Position numbers and translations under genes: made by a program. The notes under the pieces were generated by a model, which was given only the letters and a program-made list of their open reading frames with translations, had not been told where the DNA came from and ran no database searches. Positions 16,441 to 23,305 of a stretch of 24,284 nucleotides of DNA are shown here, piece by piece (position 1 is the stretch's first letter; every line of letters begins with the position of its first letter). Source of the DNA: an uncultured Alistipes sp. (GTDB lineage Bacteria > Bacteroidota > Bacteroidia > Bacteroidales > Rikenellaceae); the NCBI GenBank assembly GCA_900546005.1, contig URBJ01000029.1, positions 1 through 24,284 on the forward strand. The letters are read 5' to 3'.

Positions 16441-18273
16441 CTATATTAAATCTTCTACATAATCGGCCTCGACCCGCAGGTTGCCGATGATGAATCCCTG
16501 CCGTTCGCTGCTGTTCTTACCCATGTAGAACTCCAGCAGGTCGGAGATGGGATCCTCTTTGGTCAGTCGGACCTTGTCCAGTCGCATATCCTCTCCGATA
16601 AACTCCTTGAACTCGTCGGCCGAGATCTCTCCGAGCCCTTTGAATCGGGTGATCTCCGGATTGGGCCCCAATCTGTCGATAGCCTTTTGTCGCTCCTCCT
16701 CGTTGTAGCAGTATCGGGTTTCCTTTTTGTTGCGGACACGGAACAGCGGTGTTTGCAGGATGTAGAGATGCCCCGACCGGATAACTTCCGGAAAAAACTG
16801 CAGGAAAAAGGTCATCATCAGCAGACGGATGTGCATCCCGTCCACATCGGCATCGGTCGCAATGATGATCTTGTTGTAGCGGAGGTTATCCATGTCCTCC
16901 TCGATGTTGAGTGCAGCCTGCAGCAGGTTGAACTCTTCGTTTTCATAGACGATCTTTTTGGTCAGCCCGTAGCTGTTGAGCGAGAAGACCGCCTGCGTAC
17001 GCACGTCGCGGCTCTTGGTGATGGAGCCCGACGCCGAGTTGCCCTCCGTGATGAAGATCATCGACTCCTCGGCCCGGTCGTTTTTGTCGGTCAGGTGGAT
17101 GCGGCAGTCACGCAGCTTTTTATTGTTCAGGCTCACTTTTTTTGCCATCTCGCGCGCCTTTTTCTGAATGCCCGATATGGCTTTTCGCTCTTTTTCGTTC
17201 TCCTGTATCTTCTTTTGAAGTACATCGGCCGTCTCCGGATGTTTGTGGAGGTAGTTGTCCAACTCTGTCTTCAAAAAATCGAGTATGAAGTTCCGGACGG
17301 TAGGACCTTCGGGACCCATCTCCTTTGAGCCGAGTTTCGTTTTGGTCTGCGACTCGAACAACGGTTCCTCCACCTTGATGCTGATCGCGGCGATTACCGA
17401 CGTACGCACATCGGCCGGATCATAATCTTTTTTGTAAAACTCTTTCAGCGTCTTGGCGATTCCTTCGCGGAATGCGGCCTGATGGGTTCCTCCCTGTGTC
17501 GTATGTTGTCCGTTGACGAATGAAAAGTAAGTCTCGCCGTATCCGTGTCCGTGCGTGATGACGACCTCGATGTCTTCCCCCTTCAAGTGGATCGGAGGGT
17601 ATAACGGATCTTCGTTCAAATTCTCTTGCAGCAGATCGAGCAGACCGTTTTTCGAGACGAAAGCCTGTCCGTTGATCCGTATGACCAAGCCGGCATTCAG
17701 GTAGGTGTAGTTGCGGACCATAGCCTCCACATACTCCATGTGGTATTCGTAAGGTCCGAAAATCGTTTCGTCGGCATGGAAGGTTACTAATGTTCCGTTC
17801 TTGTCGGAAATACCGCTTTCGGAACTCTCGTCGATCTCCTCGCCCCGCTCGAAGCGCACACTGCGCGCCTCCCCGTCACGTACACTGCGAATCAGAAAGC
17901 TGTCCGACAAGGCATTGACGGCTTTGATACCTACACCGTTCAGTCCGACCGATTTTTTGAAGGCCTTTGAATCGTACTTGGCTCCCGTATTCATTTTCGA
18001 GGCGACGTCGGCCAGCTTACCCAAAGGAATTCCCCGTCCGTAGTCCCTGACGGTAACCGTTTTATCTGCACCGATGGTGAGGTCGATGTTTTTGCCGTAT
18101 CCCATCATGTATTCGTCGATCGAGTTGTCCAGCACCTCTTTGATGAGAATGTAGATGCCATCGTCGGCCGAGGTGCCGTCACCCAATTTCCCGATATACA
18201 TACCCGGTCGGCGCCGGATGTGCTCTTTCCAGTCCAGTGTTTGAATGTGTTCGTCTCCGTAATCTGCGACCAT
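16441..18273 (-). CDS. parE: DNA topoisomerase IV subunit B
   Basis: A 610-residue ATPase subunit of topoisomerase IV. The GHKL ATPase has EVLDNSIDE (Glu46, Asn50), DYGRGIP near 77-83 and a [14 protein letters not shown] lid segment. The transducer domain follows, with a QTKTKLGS loop. The TOPRIM metal site has Glu410 in TEGNSASGS and the triple Asp474/476/478 in DADVDGMHI. The GDSAGGS sequence usual in GyrB is replaced by GNSASGS, which is typical of the Bacteroidota ParE-like branch as far as I know. The length is close to other ParE proteins of this phylum. It starts 11 bases after the plsC-like stop and ends 20 bases before parC, so the three are almost surely co-transcribed. Confidence 0.93.
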   Translation of the reverse strand: MVADYGDEHIQTLDWKEHIRRRPGMYIGKLGDGTSADDGIYILIKEVLDNSIDEYMMGYGKNIDLTIGADKTVTVRDYGRGIPLGKLADVASKMNTGAKYDSKAFKKSVGLNGVGIKAVNALSDSFLIRSVRDGEARSVRFERGEEIDESSESGISDKNGTLVTFHADETIFGPYEYHMEYVEAMVRNYTYLNAGLVIRINGQAFVSKNGLLDLLQENLNEDPLYPPIHLKGEDIEVVITHGHGYGETYFSFVNGQHTTQGGTHQAAFREGIAKTLKEFYKKDYDPADVRTSVIAAISIKVEEPLFESQTKTKLGSKEMGPEGPTVRNFILDFLKTELDNYLHKHPETADVLQKKIQENEKERKAISGIQKKAREMAKKVSLNNKKLRDCRIHLTDKNDRAEESMIFITEGNSASGSITKSRDVRTQAVFSLNSYGLTKKIVYENEEFNLLQAALNIEEDMDNLRYNKIIIATDADVDGMHIRLLMMTFFLQFFPEVIRSGHLYILQTPLFRVRNKKETRYCYNEEERQKAIDRLGPNPEITRFKGLGEISADEFKEFIGEDMRLDKVRLTKEDPISDLLEFYMGKNSSERQGFIIGNLRVEADYVEDLI

Positions 18274-18284
18274 ATATTTTTAGT

Positions 18285-19013
18285 TTATTTTTTCGTTTCG
18301 TTTCGCATGGCAGCGAGTTCGCTCCGCATCAGTGTCTCCATCTCTGTTGCAAGTTCTCTTGCTTGTTTCGAGGCCACATACTCCGAAGAGAGCGGGTCGA
18401 GAATCCGGACCCGGAACGTGTGTGGCATACGCAGTTTCCATCCGTTGATCAGGCTCCATGTACCGTCGATCACGACAGGTTGTATTCCCGTACCTGCATG
18501 CTGGGCTGCAAAGAAGGCACCGTCTTTAAACCGGCCGATTTCTCCTGTTTTTGTGCGAGTTCCTTCGGGAAAGATGATGACCGATGTGCCGCGTGCAATC
18601 CGTTCGCTGCACTTCTCGATCATCTGTTTTGCACTGTCGCGTGAACCTCTTTCGATGGCGATATCGCCGTGCATGCGCAGGACCCAGCCGAAAATAGGCA
18701 TCTTCTGTACCTCTTTTTTCGAAACCCACTTGAAGGTCGTTGGCAGGACATACATCAGCGGAATGTCGAGCATCGACTGGTGGTTGGTGATGATAATCCA
18801 CGGTCGGCTGCGATCGATCTTCTCTTTTCCTTCGACGCGGATGTGCCAGAAGGGGCAGAGTCTGAAAATTCCGTAAGACCACAGCCGCGAGGCGAAGTGC
18901 AGGGCGACTCGCTCCTTGTCGAAAGCCACGGTTGCGAAGAACAGCAGCGAGAAAGGAATGAAGCTCACTATTGTAAATATCAATAAGAGAATGTAGTAGA
19001 GTATGGTCGCCAT
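18285..19013 (-). CDS. plsC: 1-acyl-sn-glycerol-3-phosphate acyltransferase (PlsC-like)
   Basis: A 242-residue membrane acyltransferase that makes phosphatidic acid from lysophosphatidic acid. A hydrophobic N-terminal segment (residues 2-27) anchors it. The catalytic NHQSMLD motif has His78 and Asp83 (the HxxxxD pair), and the FPEGTR motif (148-153) binds the glycerol phosphate. A GDIAIERGSR block sits between them, as in the family. The frame could start at an ATG at 19097, but that would place 28 polar residues before the anchor and would start upstream of a perfect -7 element at 19050-19057; the ATG at 19013 fits both the protein and the promoter. It heads the minus-strand block and is divergent from the polyprenyl synthase gene. 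Confidence 0.88.
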   Translation of the reverse strand: MATILYYILLLIFTIVSFIPFSLLFFATVAFDKERVALHFASRLWSYGIFRLCPFWHIRVEGKEKIDRSRPWIIITNHQSMLDIPLMYVLPTTFKWVSKKEVQKMPIFGWVLRMHGDIAIERGSRDSAKQMIEKCSERIARGTSVIIFPEGTRTKTGEIGRFKDGAFFAAQHAGTGIQPVVIDGTWSLINGWKLRMPHTFRVRILDPLSSEYVASKQARELATEMETLMRSELAAMRNETKK

Positions 19014-19049
19014 GGCGGTCGGTTTTGACAGAATCCTGATGTTATCCCA

Positions 19050-19057
19050 CAAAAATA
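19050..19057 (-). promoter_or_regulatory. -7 element TATTTTTG upstream of plsC
   Basis: On the minus strand TATTTTTG fits TAnnTTTG at all fixed positions. It lies 36 bases before the ATG at 19013, giving a predicted 5' leader of about 30 bases. No TTTG is seen 19-21 bases upstream. Its position inside the longer reading frame starting at 19097 argues for the shorter PlsC protein and makes it a likely head promoter of the plsC-parE-parC block. Confidence 0.5.
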
Positions 19058-19107
19058 GCACGTTTTTTCGGATCGACCGACCGTTTTTATCGACCATTTA
19101 TCAACAA

Positions 19108-19121
19108 TTAATCATAATTAA
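19108..19121. repeat. AT-rich inverted repeat TTAAT-CATA-ATTAA
   Basis: Five-base arms, TTAAT and ATTAA, flank CATA in the AT-rich middle of the divergent plsC/polyprenyl-synthase region. It is short, so chance is possible. It sits beside the larger dyad at 19125-19157. Confidence 0.3.
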
Positions 19122-19124
19122 CCC

Positions 19125-19157
19125 TCAAGGAGTGTCGCGTATCGCGGCGATCCTTGA
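19125..19157. promoter_or_regulatory. 33-base imperfect dyad in divergent intergenic region
   Basis: Outer arms TCAAGGA (19125-19131) and TCCTTGA (19151-19157) are perfect complements. Inside, TCGCG and CGCGG pair around a TAT centre with one wobble, leaving one G-A mismatch in an otherwise continuous 15-pair stem. It lies between two divergent promoters and is not followed by a T-tract on either strand, so an operator or an extruded DNA structure is more likely than a terminator. Confidence 0.45.
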
Positions 19158-19185
19158 ATTTCAAAGAGGAAAACGGAGGGTAAAT

Positions 19186-19216
19186 TTTGAGGATTCGAAA
19201 ATTTCTCTGATATTTG
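19186..19216 (+). promoter_or_regulatory. Promoter of the polyprenyl synthase gene (-33 TTTG, -7 GATATTTG)
   Basis: TTTG at 19186-19189 is followed by a 19-base spacer and GATATTTG at 19209-19216, which differs from TAnnTTTG only at its first base. Both elements and the spacing fit the Bacteroidota promoter. The box ends 7 bases before the ATG at 19224, so transcription would begin within a few bases of the start codon. Confidence 0.55.
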
Positions 19217-19223
19217 TGCCTTA

Positions 19224-20213
19224 ATGGAAAATTCAGGCAAAATTACTCTCGAAGAGATTCAGTATCCCATTGCTGCATACGTACGCAGCTATGAGGCATA
19301 CATTGCATCCATTCTCCAGAGCCCGAACCGTTACGTATCCTCCATAACCGACTATATTTTAAGCCATCGGGGCAAACAGTTGCGCCCGTTGTTGGTACTG
19401 TTGTCGGCCGGACTTTTCGGCCCGATCAGCGAACGGACCTATATGGGGGCTTCGTTGGTCGAGATGATCCATACGGCTTCGCTGATCCACGACGACGTGG
19501 TGGATGAGGCCTATGTGCGGCGGAATGCGCCGTCGGTCAATGCCTTGTGGCACTCCCGTACCGCCGTACTGATCGGTGACTTTATTTTTGCCCGTTCCTA
19601 CCACACCTGTTTACAACGTCAGGGGTGGGATATGTTGACGGAGGTGACCCGTTCGATTCACGAAGTGAGCGAAGGGGAGTTGATCCAGACCGAGCAGAGC
19701 GAAAAGTTGGAGATGACCGAGGAGATCTACTACGACATCATCTACAAAAAGACGGCGGCGTTGCTGGGGGCCTGTGCGGCAACCGGAGCGATCTCGGTTG
19801 GAGCCGATCCGGATCAGGTCGACCGGCTGCGACAATTCGGCAACCACTTGGGAATCGCCTTTCAGATCAAGGACGATATTTTGGACTATTCGCCCATGTC
19901 CGAAACCGGAAAACCGTCGGGCGGCGACATGCGCGAGCGGAAGATTACCCTGCCGTTGCTCTATGTGTTGGACCAAAGTTCCGCACATGAGCGGGAGAAG
20001 TTGATCGCCAAGCTGAGCAATGTGCGTCAGGCTCCCGAAAATGTGGATTATCTCTGTCGTGCCGCTATCGAAGGAGGGGGAATCGAGTATGCCCGTAAAT
20101 GCATGACCGAGTATAAGGATAAGGCATTGACCTATTTGGAAGGCTACCCCGAGTCCGATATTCTGCGGTCGTTGCATCTGTTTGCCGAGTTTGTCTTGTC
20201 GCGCGACAAATAG
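19224..20213 (+). CDS. Long-chain polyprenyl diphosphate synthase
   Basis: A 329-residue trans-isoprenyl diphosphate synthase of the IspB/octaprenyl type. The first aspartate-rich motif is DDVVD at residues 90-94, and the second is DDILD at 217-221. The KGR-like start region (SHRGKQLRPLLVLLSA, 47-62) binds isopentenyl diphosphate. The residues 4 and 5 before the first motif are small (Ser86, Ala85); in this family bulky side chains there stop growth early, so a long product is expected, probably the menaquinone side chain. The ATG at 19224 is the only start after the upstream in-frame stop at 19188-19190. rsmG follows after 50 bases, and mqnE of menaquinone synthesis lies about 1.1 kb downstream, which supports a quinone role. 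Exact chain length cannot be read from the sequence. Confidence 0.9.
   Translation: MENSGKITLEEIQYPIAAYVRSYEAYIASILQSPNRYVSSITDYILSHRGKQLRPLLVLLSAGLFGPISERTYMGASLVEMIHTASLIHDDVVDEAYVRRNAPSVNALWHSRTAVLIGDFIFARSYHTCLQRQGWDMLTEVTRSIHEVSEGELIQTEQSEKLEMTEEIYYDIIYKKTAALLGACAATGAISVGADPDQVDRLRQFGNHLGIAFQIKDDILDYSPMSETGKPSGGDMRERKITLPLLYVLDQSSAHEREKLIAKLSNVRQAPENVDYLCRAAIEGGGIEYARKCMTEYKDKALTYLEGYPESDILRSLHLFAEFVLSRDK
20196..20209. repeat. 14-base perfect palindrome TTGTCGCGCGACAA with a third half-site
   Basis: The palindrome covers the last codons of the polyprenyl synthase gene. Another TTGTCG lies at 20229-20234, so the 3' half can also pair across the 50-base gap to rsmG. No T-tract follows directly. 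It may be a weak RNA structure or a protein-binding site; coding constraint (Ser-Arg-Asp) may explain part of it. Confidence 0.35.
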
Positions 20214-20263
20214 CGGATAGCTTTTCTGTTGTCGAGAATCAGAATCTTATACATAAATACGGC

Positions 20264-20905
20264 ATGGATTTGATCCTGAAATATTTTCCGGAGTTGACCG
20301 CGATTCAACGCCAACGTTTCGAGGCGTTGGAACCGTTGTATCGGGAGTGGAACAGCCGGATCAACGTTATTTCCCGGAAGGATATGGATCAGTTCTATCT
20401 GCATCATGTGTTGCATTCGTTGGCGATCGCCAAGGTGTGCAGATTCGATCCCGGAGCTCGGGTGATGGATGTGGGGTGCGGTGGAGGGTTTCCCGGCATT
20501 CCGTTGGCGATTCTTTTCCCCGAGGTGCGGTTCACGCTGGTCGATTCGATCGGCAAGAAGATCCGGGTGGTGGACGAGGTGGTTCGTTCTTTGGGCCTCA
20601 CGCAGGTCGAGACGGTACATGGTCGGGCGGAACAGGTCGACACTCGTTTCGATTATGTGGTCAGCCGGGCGGTGACGGAGATGACACCGTTTATAGGTTG
20701 GATATGGAATAAGCTGGACAGCGGTGAAGGAGCCGGAACTCTGCCCAACGGGATTCTTTACCTGAAGGGAGGCGATCTGCAGACCGAACTCGAGGCGACC
20801 GGCAAGCGATACAAGGTGTTCGATATCGCCACATTTTTCGAGGATCCCTTCTTTGAAACCAAACGGGTTGTCTATTTTCCACGGAATCAGAAGGTGGTTT
20901 TGTAA
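20264..20905 (+). CDS. rsmG: 16S rRNA (guanine-527-N7)-methyltransferase
   Basis: A 213-residue SAM-dependent methyltransferase that makes m7G527 in 16S rRNA; loss of RsmG gives low-level streptomycin resistance in several bacteria. The signature WNSRINVISRKDMDQFYLHHVLHS (about 29-52) and the SAM motif VMDVGCGGGFPGIPLAI (67-83) are both clear, and the later DYVVSRAVTEM block is a family landmark. The length is normal (about 205-240). It starts 50 bases after the polyprenyl synthase gene without a convincing promoter of its own, so it is probably co-transcribed with it. The following 129 bases hold the rpmH promoter. Confidence 0.95.
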   Translation: MDLILKYFPELTAIQRQRFEALEPLYREWNSRINVISRKDMDQFYLHHVLHSLAIAKVCRFDPGARVMDVGCGGGFPGIPLAILFPEVRFTLVDSIGKKIRVVDEVVRSLGLTQVETVHGRAEQVDTRFDYVVSRAVTEMTPFIGWIWNKLDSGEGAGTLPNGILYLKGGDLQTELEATGKRYKVFDIATFFEDPFFETKRVVYFPRNQKVVL

Positions 20906-20918
20906 CAGATTGAATTAA

Positions 20919-20959
20919 TTTTACGTAAAAGATTTTGTGTAAAATCAAAAATGTTTTAC
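20919..20959. repeat. Four TTTTAC/GTAAAA hexamers over the rpmH promoter
   Basis: The hexamer occurs four times: TTTTAC at 20919-20924 and GTAAAA at 20925-20930, joined as a perfect 12-base palindrome, then GTAAAA at 20939-20944 and TTTTAC at 20954-20959. The last copy overlaps the -7 element and the third lies in the spacer between -33 and -7. This looks like an operator cluster, although AT-rich sequence raises the chance level. Confidence 0.45.
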
Positions 20960-20964
20960 CTTTG
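20934..20964 (+). promoter_or_regulatory. rpmH promoter (-33 TTTG, -7 TACCTTTG)
   Basis: TTTG at 20934-20937, a 19-base spacer and TACCTTTG at 20957-20964 give a full match to the Bacteroidota vegetative promoter. It lies 70 bases before the rpmH ATG at 21035, implying a leader of roughly 65 bases. It is the best-formed promoter in the window, as expected for a highly expressed ribosomal protein gene. Confidence 0.75.
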
Positions 20965-21034
20965 CACTCCGTTGCGTGTGGAACATGTCGGCGTGGCAAA
21001 AATTCGATAGCAAAAATAAAAATATAGGAATGCG

Positions 21035-21190
21035 ATGAAAAGGACTTTTCAACCCTCTCAGAGAAAGAAGATCAATAAACACGGTTTCCGTGAAAGAATG
21101 TCTACGGCTAACGGCCGCAAGGTGCTTGCTGCCCGTCGTGCCAAAGGACGTAAAAGATTGACCGTTTCGGACGAAACTCGTTGGAAATAA
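21035..21190 (+). CDS. rpmH: 50S ribosomal protein L34
   Basis: A short 51-codon gene encoding ribosomal protein L34, a very basic protein of the large subunit. The family signature is complete: [19 protein letters not shown] at the start, then the [22 protein letters not shown] region. The tail after RKRLTV (SDETRWK) is slightly longer than in E. coli L34 (46 residues), as is common in Bacteroidota. The gene has its own strong promoter (20934-20964) and is followed 24 bases later by an intrinsic terminator, so it can form a single-gene transcript. rsmG is its upstream neighbour; both are often near the origin in other phyla, but dnaA, rnpA and yidC are not seen here. Confidence 0.97.
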   Translation: MKRTFQPSQRKKINKHGFRERMSTANGRKVLAARRAKGRKRLTVSDETRWK

Positions 21191-21214
21191 TTACTCTGAC
21201 CACAAGAGATCGAT

Positions 21215-21245
21215 AGGCTGCTGGGGTATAACGGCAGCCTTTTTT
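21215..21245 (+). terminator. Intrinsic terminator after rpmH
   Basis: AGGCTGC (21215-21221) pairs with GCAGCCT (21234-21240), extended inward by a U-G wobble, around a loop containing GGGTATAAC. A run of six T (21240-21245) follows, partly shared with the stem end. This is a canonical rho-independent terminator located between rpmH and mqnE. Confidence 0.85.
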
Positions 21246-21277
21246 GATTTGATAACAGAAAAGGAGAACTATTGGCT

Positions 21278-22366
21278 ATGATCGATCTGTTTGGAGCGTA
21301 TCGTGAACCGGCCGAAAAGGTGCTTCGACAGGAGCGCATCTCGCGGGAAGAGGCCGAATATCTGGCTTCGGCTCCGCTGTCGTTGTTGTCCGTATTGGCT
21401 ACGTCGGTCAAGGAGCGTAAGAGCGGGAAAAATGTATTCTATAACCGCAATTTTCACGTGGAGCCTACGAATCTGTGTGTGTTTAATTGTCGGTTCTGTT
21501 CCTACCGTCGGCCGGCCGGAGCTCCTGATGCATGGGACTATTCGGTTGAGGAGATCATGGAGCAGGTTGAGGCCCATTGTAGGAGTGGGGCGACCGAGAT
21601 CCATATTGTCGGTGGAGTGCATCCGCGTAAAGACCTCTATTACTATGCCGACCTGATTCGAAAGATCCGGGAGCGGATACCTTCAGTGGCGGTGAAGGCA
21701 TTTACGGCGATCGAACTGGCTTACATGATCGATAAGGCGGAATTGAGCTATCATGATGGACTTGCGATTCTGAAGGAGGCCGGCATGCAGGCGATCCCCG
21801 GAGGCGGTGCAGAGATTTTCGACGAAAAGATCCGGAAGCAGATTTGTCCTGAGAAGGGGTCGGCCGAGACGTGGTTGGCCGTGCACCGCGAGGCCCATCG
21901 GATCGGACTGAAGAGCAATGCGACGATCCTGTACGGTCATATCGAGCAGTGGGCGGATCGGATCGACCATCTCGATCGGCTGCGGAGCTTGCAGGACGAA
22001 ACGGGTGGTTTCGATGCCTTTATCCCGTTGAAGTACCGCAATCGGCACAACTCGATGTCGGAGTTGGGCGAGGTGAGCGTCGTGGAGGATATGCGGATGA
22101 TGGCCATGGCACGTATCTATCTGGATAATTTTCCCCACATCAAGGCCTATTGGCCGATGTTCGGGAAGACAACGGCGCAGCTGGCGTTGGCTTTCGGAGC
22201 CGATGATATGGATGGAACGATCGACGACTCGACAAAGATCTACTCGATGGCGGGAGCCGAAGACCGGAAGCCTTCGATGAGTGCCTCCGAAATGGAGCGG
22301 ATGATTCGGGATGCCGGTTATGAGCCGGTCGAGCGGGATACATTTTACCATCCGGTGAAAAAATAG
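21278..22366 (+). CDS. mqnE: Aminofutalosine synthase (radical SAM)
   Basis: A 362-residue radical SAM enzyme that joins the enolpyruvyl product of MqnA with SAM to make aminofutalosine in the futalosine route to menaquinone. The cluster motif CVFNCRFC (CxxxCxxC) sits in HVEPTNLCVFNCRFCSYRRP near residues 62-81. Family blocks include EIHIVGGVHP, AIPGGGAEIFDEKIR, SNATILYGH and LQDETGGFDAFIPL. These resemble MqnE more than MqnC, which usually has an NYTNVC-type cluster region. The ATG at 21278 is preferred, but an AAGGAG at 21261-21266 is better spaced for a TTG at 21272, two codons earlier, so the start is slightly uncertain. The gene follows the rpmH terminator, and I see no -7 box, so it may depend on read-through. 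Confidence 0.9.
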   Translation: MIDLFGAYREPAEKVLRQERISREEAEYLASAPLSLLSVLATSVKERKSGKNVFYNRNFHVEPTNLCVFNCRFCSYRRPAGAPDAWDYSVEEIMEQVEAHCRSGATEIHIVGGVHPRKDLYYYADLIRKIRERIPSVAVKAFTAIELAYMIDKAELSYHDGLAILKEAGMQAIPGGGAEIFDEKIRKQICPEKGSAETWLAVHREAHRIGLKSNATILYGHIEQWADRIDHLDRLRSLQDETGGFDAFIPLKYRNRHNSMSELGEVSVVEDMRMMAMARIYLDNFPHIKAYWPMFGKTTAQLALAFGADDMDGTIDDSTKIYSMAGAEDRKPSMSASEMERMIRDAGYEPVERDTFYHPVKK

Positions 22367-22417
22367 TATATTTATCCCCGGAACAATCGACGAAATCGAT
22401 CGAACGAAGAGGTATCT

Positions 22418-23305
22418 ATGGATTTTTTAATAAAACTGGCCCGGAAGATCAACGGGAATGTCATATATAAGAATTTGGTGTTGGCGGCATGCGGAATCAT
22501 CGTTTTCGTGTGCGTGGTTAATCTGCTGCTCAATCTTTTCACCCGACACGGGCAGATTCGTGAGGTGCCCGATTTTAGCGGAATGACCGTAGAACAGGCT
22601 TTGAAGGCGGGGAAAGGCGCCTCGCTCAGGATTGAAGTCAACGATTCGTTGTATGTTCCCGATTGTGCGGGCGGCGTGATCCTTGAACAGACACCTGCGC
22701 CCGGAGCACGAGTCAAGTCGGGCCGACACATCTTTGTGACGATCAATTCATTCCATCAGAAGATGGTGGATGTGCCCTATGTTACGGGATTTTCGCTGCG
22801 GCAGGCCAAGAACAACATCGAGATGGCCGGATTGGAGATCGAAGAGCTGATCTACCGGCCGGATATGGCGACCAACTACGTGTTGGAGGAGCGTTGCGGA
22901 GGAAAGACGATCCGTTCGGGCAGTAAGGTTCAGGCGGAGATCGGATCGGGCGTGACGCTTGTGGTCGGAGTGAGCGAGGATGCTTCGGTGCAGCAGGTGC
23001 CGAAGTTGGTCGGATTCCCGCTGCGGGAGGCCAAGAGCCGGTTGTGGGAGGCCGGATTCAACGTAGGGAAAATAACACGGGACGAAGGAATTACGTCGAA
23101 AGATGAATATAAGGCTCGAGTTTATCGGCAGACCCCCGGAGCCGGAAGTCCGCGACGCTTGGGTACGAAGGTCGATTTTGCCCTGACACTCGATGCCAAG
23201 AAGGTGGAGCAGGGCGCAGCACAGTCGGAAAAGGGTATGCGGGCGGCAGCAAAAGCGTTGGCCGACAGCCTTGCCGCAGCAGAAGAACGAGCCGCCGATG
23301 AGTAA
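22418..23305 (+). CDS. Membrane-anchored PASTA-domain protein (no kinase domain)
   Basis: A 295-residue protein with a short cytoplasmic start, one membrane segment (about 19-41) and three PASTA repeats outside the membrane (about 48-118, 119-190 and 193-264). Each repeat shows the pattern VP-x-V/F-x-G-x-x-x-x-x-A and ends with a GS/SG-x-V-x-L/V strand; examples are VPDFSGMTVEQAL, VPYVTGFSLRQAK and VPKLVGFPLREAK. The tail (265-295) is rich in Ala, Glu and Lys and may be a helix. PASTA domains bind peptidoglycan fragments in Ser/Thr kinases and PBPs of Gram-positives; here there is no kinase or transpeptidase domain, so a structural or peptidoglycan-sensing role is inferred. It overlaps rluD by 8 bases (ATGAGTAA), an arrangement common in Bacteroidota. 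Confidence 0.9.
   Translation: MDFLIKLARKINGNVIYKNLVLAACGIIVFVCVVNLLLNLFTRHGQIREVPDFSGMTVEQALKAGKGASLRIEVNDSLYVPDCAGGVILEQTPAPGARVKSGRHIFVTINSFHQKMVDVPYVTGFSLRQAKNNIEMAGLEIEELIYRPDMATNYVLEERCGGKTIRSGSKVQAEIGSGVTLVVGVSEDASVQQVPKLVGFPLREAKSRLWEAGFNVGKITRDEGITSKDEYKARVYRQTPGAGSPRRLGTKVDFALTLDAKKVEQGAAQSEKGMRAAAKALADSLAAAEERAADE

Noticed and set aside
19014..19097. 28-residue N-terminal extension of the PlsC-like protein.
   Set aside because: It would start upstream of a perfect -7 element and place polar residues before the membrane anchor.
19098..19106. TTATCAACA, one mismatch from the DnaA box TTATCCACA, in an AT-rich gap near rsmG and rpmH, raising the idea of an origin.
   Set aside because: A single imperfect box with no cluster and no dnaA gene nearby; chance is sufficient.
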